A DNA stretch of 28,788 nt from assembly GCA_964387885.1 (NCBI GenBank), contig CAYLYZ010000072.1:1-28788 (forward strand), in the 5' to 3' direction. This document shows, piece by piece, positions 14,420 to 21,450 of the stretch (position 1 is the stretch's first letter; each line of letters opens with the position of its first letter). The translations under genes were made by a program, and so were the position numbers. The stretch comes from JABGPL01 sp964387885. Lineage in GTDB: Bacteria; Electryoneota; AABM5-125-24; Hatepunaeales; Hatepunaeaceae. The notes beneath the pieces are model-generated. The model did no database searches. It saw only the letters and a program-made list of their open reading frames with translations, and had not been told where the DNA came from.

Positions 14420-15927
14420 TGGTAACAATGAACCGAATACATCAGAGTTTCGTTCTAATCCTTTTGCTCATAGGATTGAGTGGGATAGCTCAGAGCACAA
14501 CCATTCCATTCGTCTGGATGGATGAACCGGGTCGAGTTGACTCAATAAATGTCATAGAAAGTGCTAATCGCTTGTTTCTCGATATAGAGGATCTAGCATA
14601 TCATCTCGATCTACCACAAACAGTTGGAAAAAACAAGTATCGTTTGCTTGTAGATCTTCCCAGTGAAAAGCTCATTTTTACAAGCGGATTACCTTTCGTG
14701 CATGTGAATGGGAGTCTGCGTCAGATGCCATTTGCTTTGAAACCACTGAAGTTCGGATTCTTTGCTCCGATTGAATCAATAATAGAACTTATTGCCGATT
14801 ACTATCCAGGAGACCTTCATTATGATCCGACTCGAAAACGAGTTTTAGCTTCTCATCCGGTTTCGGATATACTTGGCGTAAGGTATGTAGAAACACCTGC
14901 CAGCCTGAAGGCAATAATCACAGCCGGGAAACAACTGCATTGCAAGAATAAAAACCTGACAGAAAACGAACTTGTTCTGTTTTTCCATGATGGATCAATT
15001 GACACTTCAATTTTCAACCAGTCAGAAACACCACCAGGTATTAAGAGCATAATAACAGAGCAAACTCGAAAGGGTGCTCAAATAACTTTCAACATAAGTG
15101 AAAGTCTGAAATTCGAGCAATTTGAGATACTAAATGATCCTCCGGTTTATATTGTAACTTTCGATCGTGAATTTAATCCGGAAACATCTATAGAAACCAA
15201 TGTTTTTAACAGGCTTAAAGAGGAACATAGTCAGTGGGATTTCGATGTGGTTGTAATTGATCCCGGGCATGGTGGGAAAGATCCCGGAGCAGTTGGATAT
15301 TCAAAGTTACTGGAGAAGAATGTTGTACTTGATGTCGCATTGATGCTGAAGGAGAATCTCGAAGAAAAGGGTATACAAACGGTTCTGACAAGAGATAAGG
15401 ACATCTTCCTGCCTCTTTCAAAACGAACTGAGATCGCTAATAACAGCGGTGGGAAATTATTTGTGAGTCTTCACTGTAATGCAACACCCGGCAGGAGGGC
15501 GAGAGGACTGGAAACATATTTTCTTTCACAATCCAAAAATGAAACTGCGATGCGGGTGGCGATGAAAGAGAATGCCGTCATCAAATATGAAGATAATAGA
15601 GAGCAGTATCAGGAGTTAAACGAAGAGACTTTTATTCTGCTCGCAATGACTCAGGCGAATTTTATTCGTGAATCTCAAAACCTTGCTGTTGTAGTACAGG
15701 AGAAAGTCAGTTCCGGAACAGAATTAAAAAACCGGGGTGTAGATCAAGCGGGATTTTACGTATTGTATGGGGCAAATATGCCCTCGGTTTTAATTGAGCT
15801 CGGATTTATTTCCAATAAATCCGAGGAAAAGAAGCTTAAAAAACAAAACTTTCGAAAAGAAATCGCTGCTCAGATATGTAATGCAGTGATGGCGTTTCTT
15901 GAGAGTTCAAGTGAAAACGGACTGTGA
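14419..15927 (+). CDS. N-acetylmuramoyl-L-alanine amidase (Amidase_3, AmiC-like)
   Basis: Zinc amidase that removes stem peptides from peptidoglycan and typically splits septal wall. Numbered from the TTG at 14416: signal peptide 5-26 (GIAQS); N-terminal 30-145 resembles a copper-amine-oxidase-like stalk domain; 150-255 resembles an AMIN wall-targeting domain; 277-495 is the catalytic domain. Zinc ligands and catalytic residues are present: H285 (DPGHGG), E300 (LLEKN), H353 (SLHCN) and E461 (LIELGF). The ATG at 14419 overlaps the protease stop in a TGATG junction and is taken as the start; TTG 14416 and ATG 14428 are alternatives. The coupling ties its translation to the caspase-like gene. 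The catalytic domain appears to carry the helix that can occlude the active site in regulated amidases (about 400-425), but this is inferred. Confidence 0.93.
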   Translation: MVTMNRIHQSFVLILLLIGLSGIAQSTTIPFVWMDEPGRVDSINVIESANRLFLDIEDLAYHLDLPQTVGKNKYRLLVDLPSEKLIFTSGLPFVHVNGSLRQMPFALKPLKFGFFAPIESIIELIADYYPGDLHYDPTRKRVLASHPVSDILGVRYVETPASLKAIITAGKQLHCKNKNLTENELVLFFHDGSIDTSIFNQSETPPGIKSIITEQTRKGAQITFNISESLKFEQFEILNDPPVYIVTFDREFNPETSIETNVFNRLKEEHSQWDFDVVVIDPGHGGKDPGAVGYSKLLEKNVVLDVALMLKENLEEKGIQTVLTRDKDIFLPLSKRTEIANNSGGKLFVSLHCNATPGRRARGLETYFLSQSKNETAMRVAMKENAVIKYEDNREQYQELNEETFILLAMTQANFIRESQNLAVVVQEKVSSGTELKNRGVDQAGFYVLYGANMPSVLIELGFISNKSEEKKLKKQNFRKEIAAQICNAVMAFLESSSENGL

Positions 15928-15970
15928 GTTTCTTCATAGTCATAAACAAAAAAGAAAAGAAAGTTAATAT

Positions 15971-16735
15971 ATGCGAATTCTGATAACAAATGATGACGGA
16001 TATAGTGCTCCTGGTATTAGAGCAATATATGACGCCTTAGAGGGGCTGGGTGAAAGATGGCTTGTCGCTCCTGCTGATGAACGCAGTGGAGTTAGTCATG
16101 CCTTCACCATCAGCAATCCACTAAAAGTGGACGCAGTCGATTGGGTTGAAGGAAACAGGGGATTTGCGGTTCACGGAATGCCGGTAGATGCAGTTAAACT
16201 GGCAATAAGGTCTTTATTACCGTCTCTTCCTGATCTTGTGGTTTCAGGGATAAATAGCGGTGAAAACACCGGGGTAGATCTGCTCTATAGCGGAACCGTT
16301 GCAGCTGCAATGGAGGGTGCCCTTTATGGTATCCCTTCGGTAGCACTTTCTCTAACGACAAAGAAACATAAATTTCGGGATTTCTCCGTTGCTCAGGAAT
16401 TTGGACGAAAGGTATGTGAGGAAGTCACGAATCGTGGACTCGCACCGGGGGTAGTTATTAATGTTAATATTCCCGCGATAAAACGTGAGGAAATCCGTGG
16501 TGTAAAAATTACTTCACAAGCTGAATCACGTTACGATGAAGAAGTAGATTATCATCCAAATGATAATGGTGGAGAATGCTACTGGATGGAGTATAAAAAA
16601 GTACTTACCGGAAATGGTTCCGGAACTGATCTTGAAGCTGTAAGAAATGGTTATATTTCGGTTTCTCCAATTCAGGCAAAATTTACCAACACAGATTTAC
16701 TTTCGATTATGAACACCTGGAAGCTCTCTAAGTAA
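15971..16735 (+). CDS. surE: 5'/3'-nucleotidase SurE
   Basis: Metal-dependent phosphatase acting on nucleoside monophosphates, cytoplasmic. The metal ligands of the family are in place: D8 and D9 (ITNDDGYSAPG), S39 (DERSG) and N95 (SGINSGEN). The full length of 254 aa is normal for SurE. The ATG at 15971 has only purine-rich AAAGAAAAGAAAG upstream. It follows the amidase by 43 bases and precedes guaA by 50 bases, so it may be part of the same transcript. Confidence 0.96.
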   Translation: MRILITNDDGYSAPGIRAIYDALEGLGERWLVAPADERSGVSHAFTISNPLKVDAVDWVEGNRGFAVHGMPVDAVKLAIRSLLPSLPDLVVSGINSGENTGVDLLYSGTVAAAMEGALYGIPSVALSLTTKKHKFRDFSVAQEFGRKVCEEVTNRGLAPGVVINVNIPAIKREEIRGVKITSQAESRYDEEVDYHPNDNGGECYWMEYKKVLTGNGSGTDLEAVRNGYISVSPIQAKFTNTDLLSIMNTWKLSK

Positions 16736-16785
16736 TTCTCATAAGATGACAATCATATTCAGGTTGTAAAAAGGAAACAATTATC

Positions 16786-18330
16786 TTGAGTATTAATCAG
16801 GAACGAGTACTTATTCTCGATTATGGTTCTCAGTACACTCAGCTTATAGCTCGTCGCTGTCGTGAAGAGGGAGTATTCAGCTCTATTGAGAGATGGGATC
16901 ACCCATTGGAAAGTATTCGGGAGCAAAAACCAATCGGGATTATCCTCTCCGGAGGTCCCAGCAGTGTTTACGATGGTGGTACTCCCAGGCGTCTCGAAGA
17001 CCTGTTCGAACTTGATATCCCCATACTGGGTATATGTTATGGAATGCAGCTCCTGACATTGAATTCCGGAGGTAGAGTCGACAGTTCTCCGCGACGTGAA
17101 TATGGACGGGCAACCGTAAAGGTAAGTTCCAATTCGCGACTATTCAAAGGTCTGGAATCGGAAGAACGAGTCTGGATGAGTCATGGTGACCATGTTACCA
17201 GCATACCAAAAGGCTGGCAGCAGATTGCAGTTAGTGATTCGGGCGTGGTTGCCGGTATTGAGCACCCGAAGCTAAATTTATTCGGTGTTCAATTTCACCC
17301 GGAAGTCAGTCACACACTCTCCGGCGCGAAGATAATTCGTAACTTTCTGTACGGAATTTGCAACGCTTCGGGTGGATGGAGTATGGGATCATTTGCCAGC
17401 CAGACGATTAAGGAAATGCGGGAAAAGGTTGGTGACGAACGTGTCATTTGCGCTTTTTCCGGTGGAGTTGATTCAACTGTCGCTGCAACTCTTCTCCATC
17501 AGGCGATTGGAGACCAACTGCGATGTGTATTAGTCGATAACGGATTAATGCGAAAGAATGAGGCTGAGAACATCAGGAATTACTTCGGGGACAGGTTTGG
17601 AGAGAGTCTTGTAATCGCAGATGCTTCGAAAGAATTCCTTAATGATCTGAAAGGAGTGGTTGATCCTGAGAAGAAACGAAAAATTATTGGGCATCGCTTC
17701 ATAGATGTATTTCTTGATGAAGCAAAAAAGTTCAAGGGAGCTAAGTACCTGCTCCAGGGAACTCTTTATCCGGATGTAATCGAATCAGCTCAATCCCATG
17801 GTCCTGCTGCTGTTATTAAAACTCATCACAATGTTGGCGGTCTTCCGGAACAGCTTGGTATTGACTTGCTTGAACCCGTACGGGATTTATTCAAGGATGA
17901 GGTCAGGCTGGTTGGAAGGGAACTTGACCTTCCCGAACAGGTGGTTATGCGACACCCATTCCCCGGACCGGGGCTCGCTGTTAGAATTATCGGGGAGATT
18001 ACTGCTGAAAAGGTGAGAATACTTCAGGAAGCGGATGCAATATTTATCGAAGAACTTCACAATGCAGACTGGTATCGAAAGGTTTCTCAGGCGCTTGCTG
18101 TGTTACTGCCTATTCAATCTGTTGGAGTCATGGGGGATGCCAGAACCTATGAACAGGTAATAGCACTCAGGTCAGTAGACACGAGGGATTTTATGACAGC
18201 TGATTTCTCACCGCTGCCTCACGAACTTCTCGCAAGGATTTCCACTCGCATTACCGGTGAAGTCAGAGGTATCAACCGTGTTGTATATGATGTTACTTCA
18301 AAACCACCAGGGACTGTGGAGTGGGAGTAA
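16786..18330 (+). CDS. guaA: GMP synthase (glutamine-hydrolysing)
   Basis: Converts XMP to GMP using ATP and glutamine, the last step of guanine nucleotide synthesis. The class I amidotransferase domain (6-190) has the triad C84 (LGICYGMQ), H171 and E173 (FHPEVSH). The ATP-pyrophosphatase domain begins near 205 with the P-loop SGGVDST (225-231), and the C-terminal dimerisation domain ends in KPPGTVEWE, the usual ending. Length 514 aa is standard for the two-domain form. The TTG at 16786 is the start: AAGGA lies ten bases upstream and the protein begins just before the first strand (VLILDYGSQ). Confidence 0.98.
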   Translation: MSINQERVLILDYGSQYTQLIARRCREEGVFSSIERWDHPLESIREQKPIGIILSGGPSSVYDGGTPRRLEDLFELDIPILGICYGMQLLTLNSGGRVDSSPRREYGRATVKVSSNSRLFKGLESEERVWMSHGDHVTSIPKGWQQIAVSDSGVVAGIEHPKLNLFGVQFHPEVSHTLSGAKIIRNFLYGICNASGGWSMGSFASQTIKEMREKVGDERVICAFSGGVDSTVAATLLHQAIGDQLRCVLVDNGLMRKNEAENIRNYFGDRFGESLVIADASKEFLNDLKGVVDPEKKRKIIGHRFIDVFLDEAKKFKGAKYLLQGTLYPDVIESAQSHGPAAVIKTHHNVGGLPEQLGIDLLEPVRDLFKDEVRLVGRELDLPEQVVMRHPFPGPGLAVRIIGEITAEKVRILQEADAIFIEELHNADWYRKVSQALAVLLPIQSVGVMGDARTYEQVIALRSVDTRDFMTADFSPLPHELLARISTRITGEVRGINRVVYDVTSKPPGTVEWE

Positions 18331-18412
18331 ATAGAGTATCTAACATCCGTGATAAAGTATCAGACTGCAAAGCAACCAGGGGAATGCGCACTGTCCGAAA
18401 AAAACAAATTCG

Positions 18413-18483
18413 AGTGTCGTCAGGCGTCCTCGCCTGACGAAATAACAATGACTTAAGTGTCAGGTGAGGACGCCCGACACCAC
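18413..18483. repeat. Inverted pair of GGCGTCC-family hairpin repeats
   Basis: In the 305-base gap after guaA, which holds no gene, copy A (18415-18440) is itself a hairpin, with GTCAGGCG at 18419-18426 and CGCCTGAC at 18431-18438 around TCCT. Copy B (18457-18481) is the same element reversed. The two arms of about 24 bp are separated by about 17 bases and could fold into a cruciform. A third, degenerate copy is at 3549-3570. Confidence 0.75.
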
Positions 18484-18506
18484 TCATTGGTAATTATCGC
18501 ACAGCC

Positions 18507-18573
18507 TGGAGTGTGGACATTCTTGTCTGAAGTGCAAATGACATTTTTGATGGGCAGGAATGTCCATCCTCAG
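18507..18573. repeat. Second intergenic inverted repeat after guaA
   Basis: Arms TGGACATTCTTGTCT (18514-18528) and GGGCAGGAATGTCCA (18552-18566) pair with three G-T wobbles across a 23-base loop. It is distinct from the repeat before it and is another palindromic element. The rest of the gap (18574-18635) shows only AT-rich sequence before the next gene. Confidence 0.6.
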
Positions 18574-18635
18574 CATACTAAGAAACTTTACTAGAATTAT
18601 TTGCGTAACCAATACAATGTTACATAAGCAAAAAA

Positions 18636-20573
18636 GTGAAACATAACAAAAACTTACAACAACTTTTTTTATCTTTTATTCTCTGTTTTTTTCTGGCTGC
18701 CAATTCGGTAGGTGGTCCGGGTAGTTCTCAAGCGGACAATTCTTACAACTATATTAAGAACTCATTTGAGAACCAGAAATGGCAGGAAGTCCTTGAAAAG
18801 GGTGGACGTTTTCGACAGGAATTCAAACGTTCGAAAAGGGAATCATCAGTCATATTTATGATGGCGCAATCAGCGCTGAAAGTAAGTGATCTTAACCGAG
18901 CATTTATCGAAGCGGAAAGGTTACGTTTAAAGTTTCCCAACTCGGAATATACCGATGATGCGAGATGGATAATGGCTGAGATTTTTCTGATGTCAGAGGA
19001 TTGGGTAAAAGCTGAAGACCATTTAAGATGGATAATTGGCTTTAGCAATGATCAGGAACTTAAAATCTCTGGGCAAGCCAGACTTGAGGAATTAAAAAAC
19101 TTTCTGGTTAAGCTTGAAAATGACCATGAAAAATCAACCGAATCCGATCTAAACAATCCTCAAATTGCACTTTTACTACCCTTTACATCTCCATTAAGCG
19201 AAGAATCAGAAGACTTCAGGCTTGGATTTCAGATTCGTTGGGAAGCGGAAGGTATTGGCAATTTCAGAGCTTATGACACAAGAGGTGATCCTGTCCGCGC
19301 CGTTAGACTTGCCAGGAGAATTGCTCAAGAAAATACTGCTTCCGCTTTAGTTGGAGGCTTTGATCCGGCAGAATCTGCGGCGCTTGCAGCTGCAGCAGAA
19401 GCGGACAATATTCCATTTTTATCAACTGTTTGTGGAATTGAGGGACTAACAACAATCGGTAGAAATGTATTTCAGGGACGTGTGGATTTCGGTAGCATGG
19501 GAAAAGCTTTAGCAAAAAAAGCCGCAATGATGTTCGACCGTGGAAGCTATGGAATACTTGTGCCCCAATCACAGGAAGGAGAACAAATAGCTGCTGGCTT
19601 CAAGCACGAGTTAGAGGAGTCCGGAAGCGAAATCCTTGCTGAGGAGGTTTATTATCCCGGTACTGAAGATTTGAAAAGCTACTTTCATCGGATAAGAGAG
19701 ATCGGGCTGAGAAGAGCTTATGATGACTCACTCAGAGCATTTTTTGAAACCAATGGCTGGATTCGAACTGACACGCTATACGTTTTCAATCCTCGAGACC
19801 TTTCAACGAAGAATTGGGCTTATATTGAAATGGATTCAACTTATGAGATTGGATTCAAACTCCCCGGACACCTCTTTGAACCGGTTTTAGCGGAACCTGA
19901 CATAGATGATATGTCTGAGCTTGATGAGCCAATTTCGGACTCGTTTATTCTAAGTCTCGTTTCTGATTCTCTCGGTAATGACCTGTTAATTGATACAGTC
20001 TGGACACTCACGGACGAATTCCTCGACTCGCTCTGGATAAGTGAGCACCAACGTATTCGAGAGTGGATGATTGAGAGTGAACAGGAAATTGATTCACTTG
20101 AAATTCCGCTTTATGTTTTTGATGGTTTTCTACTCGTAATTGAGCCAGAACAAATTGAGATGGTTGCGCCTCAATTCGCCCGTTCCAACCTCAGAACACA
20201 ACTTTTCGGAGGAGAATTCTGGGCTGATCATGAAGCTTTGCAAAGGGTTCGTAACTATGTCGACGGAATGATTTTCGCAGAACCTATGGCAATAACGGGA
20301 GGAGAAGATTACTACGAATTTGCAGCAGTAGTTTCCGGAGACAGCAGTAAGACTTTGAGCAGATATCACCTTGCAGGTGAGAGAGCAGCAAAAATGCTGA
20401 CATTTGCATCAAAAAATACTCAAACACCATCTGAGTTGCGTCTCGCTCTCTCACAGATTCGCGATCTTGAAACTTTATCAGGTAAAGTATCTTTACTCAA
20501 AGAAGAAAGAATAAATCGGTACCTTGGTCTGGTCAGGTTTTATAGAGGGAACATTGAAGTTCTGCCAAAATAG
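18636..20573 (+). CDS. Exported TPR plus periplasmic-binding-fold protein, LpoA-like
   Basis: A 645-aa protein with a signal peptide (residues 8-28) and no clear lipobox. Residues 35-165 form TPR-like helices of the YfiO type (AEYTDDARW-like: FPNSEYTDDARWIMAEIFL). Residues 175 to about 400 and beyond start like a type I periplasmic-binding fold (IALLLPFTSPLSEES, then LVGGFDPAESAALAAAAEADNIPFLS, YGILVPQSQEGEQIAAGF). The fold contains a long acidic insert at about 400-500, and the closing lobe resumes near 505. TPR plus ligand-binding fold is the architecture of LpoA, the lipoprotein activator of penicillin-binding protein 1A, but ABC-type receptors share it, so the ligand and partner are unknown. 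It starts at GTG 18636 with a weak ribosome site. Next gene is uppP, again a cell-wall function. Confidence 0.75.
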   Translation: MKHNKNLQQLFLSFILCFFLAANSVGGPGSSQADNSYNYIKNSFENQKWQEVLEKGGRFRQEFKRSKRESSVIFMMAQSALKVSDLNRAFIEAERLRLKFPNSEYTDDARWIMAEIFLMSEDWVKAEDHLRWIIGFSNDQELKISGQARLEELKNFLVKLENDHEKSTESDLNNPQIALLLPFTSPLSEESEDFRLGFQIRWEAEGIGNFRAYDTRGDPVRAVRLARRIAQENTASALVGGFDPAESAALAAAAEADNIPFLSTVCGIEGLTTIGRNVFQGRVDFGSMGKALAKKAAMMFDRGSYGILVPQSQEGEQIAAGFKHELEESGSEILAEEVYYPGTEDLKSYFHRIREIGLRRAYDDSLRAFFETNGWIRTDTLYVFNPRDLSTKNWAYIEMDSTYEIGFKLPGHLFEPVLAEPDIDDMSELDEPISDSFILSLVSDSLGNDLLIDTVWTLTDEFLDSLWISEHQRIREWMIESEQEIDSLEIPLYVFDGFLLVIEPEQIEMVAPQFARSNLRTQLFGGEFWADHEALQRVRNYVDGMIFAEPMAITGGEDYYEFAAVVSGDSSKTLSRYHLAGERAAKMLTFASKNTQTPSELRLALSQIRDLETLSGKVSLLKEERINRYLGLVRFYRGNIEVLPK

Positions 20574-20587
20574 TTGCTGAATTTCAG

Positions 20588-20610
20588 TCATCAGGATTCC
20601 TTTCTGATGA
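20588..20610. other. Hairpin between the LpoA-like gene and uppP
   Basis: A 7-bp perfect stem TCATCAG/CTGATGA with a nine-base loop. It is not followed by a T-run, so a terminator role is doubtful; it might attenuate read-through into uppP or be incidental. Confidence 0.4.
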
Positions 20611-20653
20611 TATAACAATTACAGGTTAGAAACACCATAACACAGGAAAAACT

Positions 20654-21433
20654 TTGACAGTACTTCAAGGTATAATAATGGGGGTAGTACAGGGATTAAC
20701 CGAATTCCTGCCAGTTTCTTCAAGTGGTCACCTTGCAGCAGCTCGCCATCTCCTTGGTGTTGGATTGGCTGAAGATGTCAGTTTTGAAGTTGCTGTTCAT
20801 GTTGGAACACTGATTGCAGTGATGATCTTTTTCCGCGAGAGGATTTTGCGGATTTTTTCTGAATCCATATCAGGTGAAGGTGATGGACGCCGCTGGATAG
20901 GCTATGTAATAATCGGAACAATCCCTGCCGGAGTAATAGGGCTTGCCTTCGAGGATAAAATAGAAATGTTGTTCAATGACTTAACACTCGTTGGTATTGC
21001 CTGGCTTTTTACTGCGATTATTTTATTTGTAAGTGAGCGATTCAGCCATGAAAGCACATCTGCGGGGAAAATGGGATATGGTCGTGCATTTGCAATAGGA
21101 TGCGCACAGGCGCTGGCAATAATTCCAGGAGTATCCCGATCCGGCTCAACCATTGCTGCCGGAATGTTGGTCGGTGTCGAAAAGAAAAGTGTAGTTGATT
21201 TTGTATTCATACTTTCCCTTCCTGCAGTCGGTGGAGCCGCACTGCTGACTGTAAATGATTGGCTAAGTGGTGACCTGACTTTTGGATTAGCGCATCTTGC
21301 AGGAGGAATAGCTGCAGGGATCTCAGGATATTGGGCTATTGTGGTTCTTTTAAAAACGGTCAGTTCCGGGAAATTGTCATTGTTTGCGGTATATTGCGCA
21401 ATTGCTGGAATTATTGCATTAGTTTTCGGGTAA
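20654..21433 (+). CDS. uppP: Undecaprenyl-diphosphatase UppP (BacA)
   Basis: Integral membrane phosphatase that converts undecaprenyl pyrophosphate to the monophosphate, recycling the lipid carrier for peptidoglycan and surface polysaccharide. The protein (259 aa) has seven or eight hydrophobic segments. Active-site motifs are present: QGLTEFLPVSSSGHL (13-27), with E17 and H26 matching E21 and H30 of the E. coli protein, and PGVSRSGST (158-166), with R162 matching R174. The first glutamate of the E. coli motif is a glutamine here, a known variant. TTG at 20654 is the start: AGGA lies six bases upstream. It precedes the Asp-box secreted protein by 17 bases and likely serves the polysaccharide genes downstream. 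Confidence 0.95.
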   Translation: MTVLQGIIMGVVQGLTEFLPVSSSGHLAAARHLLGVGLAEDVSFEVAVHVGTLIAVMIFFRERILRIFSESISGEGDGRRWIGYVIIGTIPAGVIGLAFEDKIEMLFNDLTLVGIAWLFTAIILFVSERFSHESTSAGKMGYGRAFAIGCAQALAIIPGVSRSGSTIAAGMLVGVEKKSVVDFVFILSLPAVGGAALLTVNDWLSGDLTFGLAHLAGGIAAGISGYWAIVVLLKTVSSGKLSLFAVYCAIAGIIALVFG

Positions 21434-21450
21434 CAACCAACAGGTAAAAC

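Noticed and set aside
18413..18573. A CRISPR array after guaA
   Set aside because: The repeats are inverted pairs, not regularly spaced direct repeats with unique spacers, and no cas gene is near.
20588..20610. Strong terminator after the LpoA-like gene
   Set aside because: The stem is short and no T-run follows, so it is listed only as a hairpin.
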